From: Thermoleophilaceae bacterium
Lineage (GTDB): Bacteria; Actinomycetota; Thermoleophilia; Solirubrobacterales; Thermoleophilaceae
NCBI GenBank assembly: GCA_013813135.1
Contig: JACCSF010000347.1
Location: forward strand, 1-25,697
Length of the DNA stretch: 25,697 bases
Reading direction: 5' to 3'
Part shown: positions 6,688 to 14,675 of the stretch, piece after piece
Layout: each line of letters opens with the position of its first letter
Numbering within the stretch: position 1 is the first letter of the stretch
The notes under the pieces: model-generated
Databases searched by the model: none
Told to the model about the DNA's origin: nothing
What the model saw: only the letters and a program-made list of their open reading frames with translations
Program-made: the position numbers and the translations under genes

Positions 6688-8655
6688 TCAGCGCAGCACG
6701 CGCGTCTTGCGCCAGCGTTTGCGCAGGTCGAAGTACACCGGCTTTCGCTCGTTGAACTCCTCGATCAGGCTCTTGTTGTTCCACGGTGGCGTGGACCAGC
6801 CGCCGGGGGCGCCGCCGGACCAGGTCGGGTCCACGCGGAAGTCGCGCAGCGCCCAGTGGATCGAGCCCGCCACGTACGGCTTGGAGGCGTGAATGCGCAG
6901 GTGCTCGAGCACGAACCGGCGCTGGTACTGGCGGCTGCCCGGCTGGCTGGCCGGCCCGTCGCGTACGGCCTCAGCCCCGAACTCGGTGATCATCAGTGGC
7001 AGGTTCGGGTTGGCGGCGTGGACCTGGTCGAGGTAGTCGCTCAACTCCGCGGTCGTGGTCGGCGCGCGCACGAGGTCGGCCTTGTACGAGTCGTACCAGC
7101 CGAAGTAGTCGTTCACGCCGAGCGCGTCGAGCCGGCGATAGACGGAGCTGGTCACCGGCTCGCCCGCGCGCGACTGGCGGTCGATTGCCACCAGGCGCGT
7201 GTCGTCGAGCTCGCGCACCGCGGCCGCGCCGTCCTCGATGAAGCGCGCCAGCCCGGGACCGACGATGCCGAGCTCGGATCGGTTGCCGGCCGGCTCGTTC
7301 GCCAGCGACCACGTCATCACAGACGCGTGGTTGATGTTGTTGCGCACGGTCAGCACGACCGCCCGCTTGGCGGCGGCACGCACCGCGGTCTCGTTGAAGT
7401 AGGTGTTCGGGACCTGGTAGACGGGTGCGTCGACCCAGTAGAGGATCCCGTACTTGTCGAAGGCTTCGAGGAAGGCGGGGTGGAGCGGGTAGTGCGAGCG
7501 CGTGATCGTGGCCCCGAGGTCGCGCAGCCGCGAGACGAGCAGCGAGCGCGTGCTGCGCGACAGCGCGCCGCCCTCCTTGCGGTCGTCCTCGTGGATGCTC
7601 GCGCCGCGCGCGTTCAGGCGCCGGCCGTTGAGGAGGATCACGCCGCCGAGCGCGGCCTCCAGCTTGCGCACCCCGAAGCGCAGCCGGTAGGCGGCACGCG
7701 TCTCGTCGCCCTCCTCGGCGGAGACCGTCATCGGGTAGAGCTCGGGCCGACCGGGCTGCCACAGGCGCGGGCGCTTGATCGTGAAGGTCTCGGTGAGCAC
7801 GCGCGGGGCGTTGGCGGGCACCTCCTTCCCCTTCAGCTCGATGCGCTCGCCGTCGACAGCCATGACGAGGTCCACCTCGCGGTCCTTGTCGGTCAGGTTG
7901 CGCAGGTAGGCGCGCACCTCCACCTTGGCCGGCCCGCCCACCTTCGGCAGGCGCGGCAGGACGTGGACGTCCTCTATGTCGATCGTGTCGATCCTGCGCA
8001 CATAGACCTCGCGCAGCAGGCCGCCGAAGTTCCACCAGCCGCCCGTGCCGTAGCCGTTGAAAGCCGCCGGGCGCCAGTGCGTGAGATCCCGGTTGCTGCG
8101 CAGCGACGACACCTTCACCACGAGCGTGTTGCGCCCCTTGCGCAGCCCATCCAGGTCCATCTCGAAGGGGAAGTAGCCCGTGTACGCGCCGATCGCCCTG
8201 CCGTTGAGCCACACCTTCGTCCGGTAGTTGGCGCCCTCGAAGCGCACGTTCCAAAAGGTCCGCTTCGCCTCGTCCTTGGGGACCGCGGGAAGCGTGAACT
8301 CTTTGCGGTACCAACCCACCGACGCCATGTCGAACTCGGTGTCCGTCGCGTTCCAGTTGTGTGGCACGCGGATCGCCGTCCAGCCGTTGAGGTCGTCCTG
8401 TGCGTACCAGCGCTCCGTGTCGCCCACGAATGTGTCGTCCTGGCGGAAGTACCAGGTGCCGCCGAGCAGCTGGCGCGTGGTCTGGCCCTCGTAGATGAGC
8501 GGCTTGCCACCGGGTGGCTCGACAACGAGCGGCGGAGGGGGAGGCGGCGCCGGCTCGCCGCTCGGGGGGCCGGGCTGGCCGCCCTGCGCGGACGCAACGG
8601 GGGGCAGCGCGGCTAGCGCAACCAGCATGGCCAGAGATGTCAAACGGAAACGCAC
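6688..8655 (-). CDS. Secreted glycoside hydrolase family 2 enzyme
   Basis: The product has 655 residues. A Sec signal peptide covers about residues 1-23 (VASA before QGG), followed by a Pro-rich linker (28-49). The body follows the GH2 order: an N-terminal sugar-binding jelly-roll (about 60-220) with RVPHNWN, an immunoglobulin-like domain (about 230-330), and a TIM barrel from about 335. The barrel carries RGASIHEDD, SHYPLHPAF, the acid/base pair Asn453-Glu454 in WSLANEPAG, and the nucleophile Glu558 in MITEFGAE. These are the catalytic residues of beta-galactosidases, beta-glucuronidases and beta-mannosidases of the family. The exact sugar cannot be told. It acts outside the cell and may trim a surface or environmental polysaccharide. 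It starts with GTG without a clear ribosome site and is divergent from the flippase operon. Confidence 0.93.
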   Translation of the reverse strand: MRFRLTSLAMLVALAALPPVASAQGGQPGPPSGEPAPPPPPPLVVEPPGGKPLIYEGQTTRQLLGGTWYFRQDDTFVGDTERWYAQDDLNGWTAIRVPHNWNATDTEFDMASVGWYRKEFTLPAVPKDEAKRTFWNVRFEGANYRTKVWLNGRAIGAYTGYFPFEMDLDGLRKGRNTLVVKVSSLRSNRDLTHWRPAAFNGYGTGGWWNFGGLLREVYVRRIDTIDIEDVHVLPRLPKVGGPAKVEVRAYLRNLTDKDREVDLVMAVDGERIELKGKEVPANAPRVLTETFTIKRPRLWQPGRPELYPMTVSAEEGDETRAAYRLRFGVRKLEAALGGVILLNGRRLNARGASIHEDDRKEGGALSRSTRSLLVSRLRDLGATITRSHYPLHPAFLEAFDKYGILYWVDAPVYQVPNTYFNETAVRAAAKRAVVLTVRNNINHASVMTWSLANEPAGNRSELGIVGPGLARFIEDGAAAVRELDDTRLVAIDRQSRAGEPVTSSVYRRLDALGVNDYFGWYDSYKADLVRAPTTTAELSDYLDQVHAANPNLPLMITEFGAEAVRDGPASQPGSRQYQRRFVLEHLRIHASKPYVAGSIHWALRDFRVDPTWSGGAPGGWSTPPWNNKSLIEEFNERKPVYFDLRKRWRKTRVLR

Positions 8656-8730
8656 AGTCCGAAGCGAGGCGCAGCAGCGTAACGACTGCGCCGAACGGGT
8701 AAACGAGTACGACTGCTACCGTGCACGACG

Positions 8731-8753
8731 ACCGGCTCTCCGGGGCCGGTTTT
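8731..8753 (+). terminator. Terminator-like hairpin with T-run in the divergent 8656-8814 gap
   Basis: The arms ACCGGC (8731-8736) and GCCGGT (8745-8750) form a stem with an 8-base loop, followed directly by TTT. It lies on the strand of the downstream flippase operon, about 60 bases before its ATG, with no gene before it on that strand. It could be an attenuator in a 5' leader or the end of a very short transcript. The rest of the gap shows no strong promoter. Confidence 0.35.
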
Positions 8754-8814
8754 CCTTGCGCAGGAACGCTCGCCCACCAGCCGCGTCGCACGCGGGGGCC
8801 GTTCGAGTCAGCCC

Positions 8815-9792
8815 ATGAACCGACGCTTCGCGCTCATCCAAGCCCTGGTCTCCCTGATCGCGCTCACGGCCGTCGTGTGGTGGGCGTCGAACCAGGACGC
8901 CCCCGAGTTCCCGACCGGCGGCGATGCGGTTGCATGGCTGGTCGCCGCCGTGTTGCTATACGCGGTCGCGACCATCATGCGCGGCGAGCGCTGGCATTGG
9001 ATTCTGACGGTGGCGGGCGTGCGCACGCACCGCAGCGACTGCTACGCGCTGACCGCGGTCGGCTACATGGGCAACAACGTGCTGCCCGCGCGCGCGGGAG
9101 AGGCACTCAAGGTCGTGCTCCTGTCGGCCCGCTGCGACGCGAGCAAGCGCACGCTGCTCGGCTCCGTCGTGGCAGAGCGCATACTCGACCTGCTGGCGCT
9201 CGCGGCGATCTTCGTCGTGGTGGTCTACGGCGCGCTCAGCTCGAGCGTGCTCCCGACCGACCGGCCGCTGCTCGCCGGCGGCATCGGAGTGGTCGTCCTG
9301 GTGCTCGCCGGCGTAGGGCTCTGGGTCCTGCGCCGCCACCACGTCTTCGAGCGCGTCCGCGACTGGCTGCGACCGCTGGCCGACGCGCCGCGCGCTCTGC
9401 TGGGCCGCGGGGGCGCGCTGCTGCTGGTCGGCACGTTCGTCCTGTGGGCCTTCGAGGCCGCCGTCTACCTCGCGGTGGCACGCGCGGTCGACCTCGACTT
9501 CAGCATCACAGGAGCGCTCTACCTCGTGGCGCTCACCAACTTCGTCGCGGCGCTGCCCGCCGCTCCCGGGTCGATCGGGACCTTCGACGCCGCCGTCGCG
9601 TTCGGGGCGCGCCGGCTCGGGGCCGCCGGCTCGATGGCGGTGACCTACATGCTGCTGCTGCGCTTCGTGCTCTACATCCCGATCACGGTCGTGGGACTCG
9701 TGATCCTGGTCATGCGCTACGGCGGCTGGTCGCGACTGCGCTCGGCCGTCCGACTCAGCGCGGAGGCCGAAGCCGAGGCGACCCGCGCCTAG
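8815..9792 (+). CDS. Flippase-like membrane protein (LPG synthase transmembrane family)
   Basis: The product has 325 residues with about eight hydrophobic helices from the N-terminus. Family-typical loops are GYMGNNVLPARAGE at about residues 83-96 and the later PAAPGSIGTFDAA segment (about 246-258). Both match the membrane domain shared by MprF (lysylphosphatidylglycerol synthase), AglD and UPF0104 proteins. No aminoacyl-transfer domain follows, so it is the stand-alone membrane module, usually thought to move or present lipid-linked substrates. It is the first gene of a plus-strand operon with two membrane glycosyltransferases and a mutase-like flavoenzyme, which suggests a part in handling a lipid-linked sugar for an exported glycan. 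The ATG at 8815 lacks a clear ribosome site. The next gene follows after nine bases. Confidence 0.88.
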   Translation: MNRRFALIQALVSLIALTAVVWWASNQDAPEFPTGGDAVAWLVAAVLLYAVATIMRGERWHWILTVAGVRTHRSDCYALTAVGYMGNNVLPARAGEALKVVLLSARCDASKRTLLGSVVAERILDLLALAAIFVVVVYGALSSSVLPTDRPLLAGGIGVVVLVLAGVGLWVLRRHHVFERVRDWLRPLADAPRALLGRGGALLLVGTFVLWAFEAAVYLAVARAVDLDFSITGALYLVALTNFVAALPAAPGSIGTFDAAVAFGARRLGAAGSMAVTYMLLLRFVLYIPITVVGLVILVMRYGGWSRLRSAVRLSAEAEAEATRA

Positions 9793-9801
9793 CCCGCGTC
9801 G

Positions 9802-11454
9802 ATGCGGGAGGCCGTCGCACAGTTCCGCACACCCGCCCGGCGCGAGCAGGGCGACACGAGCCGGGCCGGCGCGCGCCGGCGGACCGGATTCGCGGGCTGG
9901 TCCCACGGCGCGCAGATGGGTGCGATCATCGCCGGCTGCCTGGCCGTGGCGGGCGTCACGCTGCTGTTCCCATCGACGCCGACCTACGACCCGTGGGCGT
10001 GGATCCTCTGGGGCCGCGAGGTCGTGCACCTCGACCTGGTGACAGAGGGCGGCCCATCGTGGAAGCCCTTCCCGATCCTGTTCACCGTCCCGTTCTCGCT
10101 GTTCGGCCAGGACATCGCTCCATACCTGTGGATCTGGCTCGCGCGCGCGGGCGGCCTGTTCGCGTGCGTGATGGCCTACCGCATGGCGAGCCGCCTGATC
10201 GGCGGGCGCCTGTACGGGGCGATCGCCGGGGTGTGCGCGTTCGCCGCCCTGTTGTCCAGCAACAAGTTCGTGCGCGACGCCGCGCTCGGCAACTCGGACC
10301 CGATGCTGGGCGGCATCGTGCTGTGGGCCTTCGAGCGCCACCTCGACGGGCGCCGCGACCACGCGCTCTACCTCGGCGTCGCGGCCGCGTTCATGCGCCC
10401 CGAGGCGTGGCCCTTCCTGGCGCTCTACGGGCTGTGGCTGTGGTTCACCGATCCGCAGCTGCGCAGGCGGCTCGTGGTGTTCGCCCTGGTGGTGCCCGCA
10501 GTGTGGTTCCTGCCCGAGTGGTGGGGCTCGGGAGATCCGCTGCGCGCCGGCTCGCGGGCCAACGCCCCCAACCCCGGCAGCGCGGCCTTCGACGACATCC
10601 CCGCAGTGGCCGTGCTGCGGCGCTTCGTGCAGGTAACGATCGCCCCTGTCGAGCTCGGCACGATCGCGGCGGTCGGCTACTCGCTCGTCATGTGGCGCCG
10701 CTACCGCAGCGAGCGAGAAACGCTCGCGCTCGCCATGGGCGGTTTGGCCTGGTTCGTGGTGGTGGCCGCCATGACGCAGGCGGGCTTCGCCGGCAACCAG
10801 CGTTACCTGATCGTCACCACCTCGGTGGTCTGCGTGCTCGGAGGAATAGGCGCGGTGCGCGTGCTGCAGGGCGTGGAGTGGGTCGCCGCCAGGTGGTTCG
10901 GCCCACGGCGCGCGCCGGCCCTCACGGCGGGCGCGCTGCTGCTCGGGGTGCTGGCGGGCTCACCGACGATCGTCGCCAAGGCGAACAACGAGGCGCGCGT
11001 GCGCGGCGGCCTCGAGCACGAGGCGTACCTGTGGCATGACCTCAAGGGCCTGATCGACGAGGCCGGCGGCAAGAGGGAGCTGCTGGCCTGCGGCGGCGTC
11101 TTCAGCGGCCCCTTCCAGACGCAGATGGTCGCGTACGAGCTCGGCATCCACGGCATCCAGGTGGGCTGGAAGGTCACGCCGCCGCCGGGGGTCGTCTTCC
11201 GCACCCGGACGGTCCCCGACGGACCGCTGGTGACCAAGCCGACCGACGACAGGTATCGCCTGGTGGCAACGAACGGAAAGTGGCGGCTGCTGACCGTGCC
11301 GCCCGTGGGGCGTACCGACTGCCCCAAGGCGAGTCCCTCGGCACCCACGTCCGGCACCGCCGGCAACGTCGCGACCAAGGACACCGAGCTCGAGGTGATC
11401 GGCGAACCCGCAAAAGCCGCAAGGGTCCCCGTAGGCGTCGCGGTGACTCACTAG
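9802..11454 (+). CDS. Multi-pass GT-C-like membrane protein, paralogue of the 2-1267 gene
   Basis: The product has 550 residues. A hydrophilic, Arg-rich N-terminus of about 37 residues precedes a first helix and an acidic extracytoplasmic loop TYDPWAWILWGREV (Asp63, Glu73), placed like the catalytic loop of GT-C glycosyltransferases. About ten helices follow to about residue 395, then a soluble C-terminal domain. The blocks ERHLDGR, PFLALYGLW and MTQAGF-x-GN-x-RY are shared with the truncated protein at the left edge. It probably transfers a sugar from a polyprenyl-phosphate donor onto a glycan or lipid at the outer face; donor and acceptor are unknown. I keep the ATG at 9802, nine bases after the flippase stop. 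An in-frame ATG at 9916 would still leave all helices intact. Confidence 0.82.
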   Translation: MREAVAQFRTPARREQGDTSRAGARRRTGFAGWSHGAQMGAIIAGCLAVAGVTLLFPSTPTYDPWAWILWGREVVHLDLVTEGGPSWKPFPILFTVPFSLFGQDIAPYLWIWLARAGGLFACVMAYRMASRLIGGRLYGAIAGVCAFAALLSSNKFVRDAALGNSDPMLGGIVLWAFERHLDGRRDHALYLGVAAAFMRPEAWPFLALYGLWLWFTDPQLRRRLVVFALVVPAVWFLPEWWGSGDPLRAGSRANAPNPGSAAFDDIPAVAVLRRFVQVTIAPVELGTIAAVGYSLVMWRRYRSERETLALAMGGLAWFVVVAAMTQAGFAGNQRYLIVTTSVVCVLGGIGAVRVLQGVEWVAARWFGPRRAPALTAGALLLGVLAGSPTIVAKANNEARVRGGLEHEAYLWHDLKGLIDEAGGKRELLACGGVFSGPFQTQMVAYELGIHGIQVGWKVTPPPGVVFRTRTVPDGPLVTKPTDDRYRLVATNGKWRLLTVPPVGRTDCPKASPSAPTSGTAGNVATKDTELEVIGEPAKAARVPVGVAVTH

Positions 11455-11464
11455 GATCGCCGGG

Positions 11465-13048
11465 TTGGCATCCGTCGCATCACGCATCCGTCCGCTGCCG
11501 AGCGTCCGCTCGCTGCCGTCCAGCTTCGTGCTGCCCGCCCTCGTGCTGGTCGGTCTGCTCGCCGTCTCGTTCTACCTGCGCACGGACTCGCTGGGCAAGT
11601 CCCTGTGGATGGACGAGGGGCTGTCGATAGGGATCGCGTCGCAGCCGCTGTTCGACATTCCGAGCGTGCTGCGGGTAGACGGGTCGCCGCCGCTCTACTA
11701 CATGCTGCTGTCGGCCTGGATGGACGTGACCGGCTACGGGCCGGCCGAGACCCAGGGCATGTCGGTGGCAATCGCGCTGCTGGCCGTGCCCGGCGGGCTG
11801 TGGGCCGGCTGGAGCCTGTTCGGCCGGCGCGCCGGGCTGATCTGCGCCGCCCTGTGCGCGGTCAACCCGTTCCTCACCGCGTACGCCCAGGAGACGCGCA
11901 TGTACGCGCTCATGCTGGTGCTCTCGCTGCTCGCAACGGCCGCGTTTCTGCACGTGTTCGCGTTCGGCCGGCGCCGGTACCTGCCGCTCTTCTCGGTGCT
12001 GCTCGCGCTGATGCTCTATACGCACAACTGGGGGCTGTTCCTCGCGGCCGGGCTGGCCTGCGCGCTGGTCCCGTGCTGGTACGTGTCCGAGGTCCGCTCG
12101 AGCTTCTGGAAGGACGCGCTGATCGGCTTCGGCTTCGCGGGCCTGCTCTACGTGCCGTGGCTTCCGACGCTCCTGCACCAGGTACAGCACACCGGCGCGC
12201 CGTGGCTCAACCCGCCCAACTTCGGCGCACCCGTACAGATCTCGAAGTCGCTGCTCGGTGGCGGCACGCCCACCGTCGCACTGCTGCTGGCGGGCGGGTC
12301 TGGCATCGCGGCGGTGATCGCCCGCCGCGTGGAGGACCGCGAGCGGACCGCCGTGCTGGCCGGCGCGGTGACGGTGCTCGCCACGCTCGCCGTGGCGTGG
12401 CTGGTGTCGCAGGTGTCGCCGGCCTGGACCACCCGCTACCTCGGCGTGCTGCTCGGGCCGATGCTGCTGGTCGCCGCCCTCGGGCTCGCGCGCGCCGGGG
12501 CGCTCGGCTTCGTGGCCCTCGTGATCATCCTCGGCATCTGGGCGATCCCGCGCTCCTACGGGCTCGACAACAAGTCGAATGCCTCGGATCTGCGCAAGGC
12601 GGTCGTCCCCGAGCTGCAAGAGGGGGACTTGGTCGTGTCCATGCAGCCCGAGCAGGCGCCGCTGCTCGCCTATCACCTGGAGGACCTGGGCGGGGCGCCC
12701 AAGCTGCGCTTCGCGAGCCCGCTCGGTCAGGTCGAGAACGACCGCGTCATGGACTGGACCGACGCATACGACAAGCTCAAGGACGCGACACCTGCCACGA
12801 ACCTGCAACCCCTGCTTGCTAACCTGCCGCCCGGCGGCCGGGTCCTTTTCGTCTACCCGGTCACTGCACGCGCGGACGACTGGGACGCCCCGTGGACCGA
12901 GTTCGTGAGGCGCCGGGCGGCGCAGTGGGGCGCGGTGCTTGCCGCCGACAGGGACTTCAAGATGGTGGCCGCGGTGCCGCCTAACTATCGGCGTGCCACC
13001 CGTATCGGCGTGCGCGGCGTGGTCTACGAGAAGACGGGAACGGGATGA
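11465..13048 (+). CDS. GT39/ArnT-like membrane glycosyltransferase
   Basis: The product has 527 residues. After the first helix comes LWMDEGLS with Asp50-Glu51, the acidic pair of the first extracytoplasmic loop in PMT/ArnT-type (GT39, GT83) enzymes. About ten further helices follow, then a soluble C-terminal domain from about residue 360 that is predicted to be outside the membrane. Such proteins move a sugar from a polyprenyl-phosphate carrier to a protein, lipid or glycan. The TTG start at 11465 is supported by AGGA eight bases upstream, overlapping the previous stop region. Its stop overlaps the next ATG by four bases (ATGA), coupling it to the flavoenzyme. Neighbours on both sides belong to the same operon. 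Confidence 0.86.
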   Translation: MASVASRIRPLPSVRSLPSSFVLPALVLVGLLAVSFYLRTDSLGKSLWMDEGLSIGIASQPLFDIPSVLRVDGSPPLYYMLLSAWMDVTGYGPAETQGMSVAIALLAVPGGLWAGWSLFGRRAGLICAALCAVNPFLTAYAQETRMYALMLVLSLLATAAFLHVFAFGRRRYLPLFSVLLALMLYTHNWGLFLAAGLACALVPCWYVSEVRSSFWKDALIGFGFAGLLYVPWLPTLLHQVQHTGAPWLNPPNFGAPVQISKSLLGGGTPTVALLLAGGSGIAAVIARRVEDRERTAVLAGAVTVLATLAVAWLVSQVSPAWTTRYLGVLLGPMLLVAALGLARAGALGFVALVIILGIWAIPRSYGLDNKSNASDLRKAVVPELQEGDLVVSMQPEQAPLLAYHLEDLGGAPKLRFASPLGQVENDRVMDWTDAYDKLKDATPATNLQPLLANLPPGGRVLFVYPVTARADDWDAPWTEFVRRRAAQWGAVLAADRDFKMVAAVPPNYRRATRIGVRGVVYEKTGTG

Positions 13049-14604
13049 CGAACGAGAACACCGAAGCGGAAGCGTCCGGCTCGGTCGGACGCGCACCGAT
13101 CGCCTCCCAGCTGGCGCGCCTGGAGCTGCGCCAGAAGCCGACCGTGATCCTGGGCGCAGGGCCGGCGGGCCTGACCGCCGGCTACCTGCTCGCCAAGCAG
13201 GGGCTGCCCGTGGTGGTGCTGGAGGCTGAGGACCAGGTGGGCGGCATCGCCAAGACGGCGGTGCGCGACGGCTACCGGTTCGACCTCGGCGGCCACCGCT
13301 TCTTCACCAAGGCCAAGGAGGTCGACGACCTCTGGCACGAGATCATGCGCGAGGAGTTCCTCGAGCGTCCGCGCATGTCGCGCATCTACTGGCGCGACCG
13401 CCGCGGCCGCACGAAGTTCCTCGACTACCCGCTCCGCGGGCCGGACGTGATCAAGAAGCTCGGGCCGGTCGATCTCACCAAGGCGCTCCTGTCCTACCTC
13501 TGGGCGGCGATCAAGCCGAAGGGCAGGGAGGAGACCTACGAGCAGTGGGTCTCGAACCGCTTCGGCCGCTGGCTCTTCAACCAGTTCTTCAAGTCCTACA
13601 CGGAGAAGGTATGGGGCGTTCCGACGTCCGAGATCCGGGCCGACTGGGCCGCCCAGCGGATCAAGAACCTGTCGTTCTTCAGCGCCGCCAAGTCCGCCTT
13701 CTTCGGGAACAAGGACGACAAGGTCACCAGCCTGATCTCGAAGTTCAACTATCCCCGCTACGGCCCGGGCCAGATGTGGGAGACGATGACCGACGACATC
13801 CAGCGGCTCGGCGGCAAGGTGCTCCTGAACACGCGGGTGAACAAGCTCGAGTTCGAGGGTGACCGGTGCGTGCGCGTCTGGGCGGGCGATCAGAGCTGGG
13901 AGCCGTCCGCGGTGATCTCCTCGCTGCCGCTGCGCAACACCGTCGGCATGGCCGAGCCGAAGCCGCGTCCCGAGGTGATGGCCGCGGCCAGGGGCCTGCG
14001 GTATCGCGACTTCCTGACGGTGGCGGTGGTGCTCAACGGGGAGGACCTCTTCCCCGACAACTGGATCTACATCCACGACCCCAACGTGAACGTCGGCCGC
14101 ATCCAGAACTTCCGCTCGTGGAGCCCGTGGATGGTCCCCGACCCGACGAAGGCCTGTGTCGGGATGGAGTTCTTCTGCTTCCAGGGCGACGAGCTCTGGG
14201 AGACCGACGACGACAAGCTCGTCAAGCTCGGCATGCGCGAGCTGGAGAAGCTCGGACTGGCGCGGCAGGACCAGCTCGAATTTGGGTTCGTCGAGCGGGT
14301 GCCGAAGGCCTACCCGATGTACGACGCCGACTACTCCGAGCGCGTCCACGCGATCCGCTCGTGGCTCGACGGTCTCGACAACTTCATCCAGGTCGGCCGC
14401 AACGGGCTGCACCGGTACAACAACTCGGATCACTCGATGCTCACCGCCATGCGCGCGGTGGACAACCTCGTGAAGGGCACGGATCACGACATCTGGGCCG
14501 TGAACGCCGAGTCGGCGTACCACGAGGAGGATCAGCAGGACGAGCAGCAGCCGTACATCGAGGCTCCGGAGACGGACGCGATGAAGGAGCCGCTACACCG
14601 GTAG
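13045..14604 (+). CDS. FAD-dependent oxidoreductase, UDP-galactopyranose-mutase/protoporphyrinogen-oxidase-like
   Basis: The product has 519 residues. The dinucleotide-binding fold begins at residue 33 with TVILGAGPAGLTAGYLL (Gly37, Gly39, Gly42) and the acidic Glu60 that ends beta-2. GGHRFFTK follows, a segment common to the NAD(P)/FAD amine-oxidase and UDP-galactopyranose-mutase-like group. Middle motifs EKVWGVP and ADWAAQRIKNLS are typical of the envelope-associated members that I recall. No transmembrane segment is visible, so it is cytoplasmic. It could interconvert a nucleotide sugar or oxidise a prenyl or sugar substrate. The coupling (ATGA) to a membrane glycosyltransferase favours a sugar-related role over haem synthesis. 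It is the last gene of the 8815-14604 operon and converges on the sulfatase-like gene. Confidence 0.85.
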   Translation: MTNENTEAEASGSVGRAPIASQLARLELRQKPTVILGAGPAGLTAGYLLAKQGLPVVVLEAEDQVGGIAKTAVRDGYRFDLGGHRFFTKAKEVDDLWHEIMREEFLERPRMSRIYWRDRRGRTKFLDYPLRGPDVIKKLGPVDLTKALLSYLWAAIKPKGREETYEQWVSNRFGRWLFNQFFKSYTEKVWGVPTSEIRADWAAQRIKNLSFFSAAKSAFFGNKDDKVTSLISKFNYPRYGPGQMWETMTDDIQRLGGKVLLNTRVNKLEFEGDRCVRVWAGDQSWEPSAVISSLPLRNTVGMAEPKPRPEVMAAARGLRYRDFLTVAVVLNGEDLFPDNWIYIHDPNVNVGRIQNFRSWSPWMVPDPTKACVGMEFFCFQGDELWETDDDKLVKLGMRELEKLGLARQDQLEFGFVERVPKAYPMYDADYSERVHAIRSWLDGLDNFIQVGRNGLHRYNNSDHSMLTAMRAVDNLVKGTDHDIWAVNAESAYHEEDQQDEQQPYIEAPETDAMKEPLHR

Positions 14605-14675
14605 TCGCCGCCCTGCCGAGCGTCTGGCTCGCCTCAGCGAGGGGCTTCCCGGCAACGGCTAGCGTCCCGCCGTAG

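Noticed and set aside
8721..11039. A 772-codon plus-strand frame across the flippase and GT-C genes
   Set aside because: It crosses two well supported genes, has no recognisable domain and shows the Arg-rich composition of a shadow frame.
11480..13096. A 538-codon minus-strand frame opposite the GT39-like gene
   Set aside because: Antisense shadow; the plus-strand frame has membrane helices and the Asp-Glu loop.
14617..14641. Short 5-bp hairpins in the convergent gap 14605-14675
   Set aside because: Two alternative weak stems (CGAGC/GCTCG and CTCGC/GCGAG) compete for the same bases; too weak to call a terminator.
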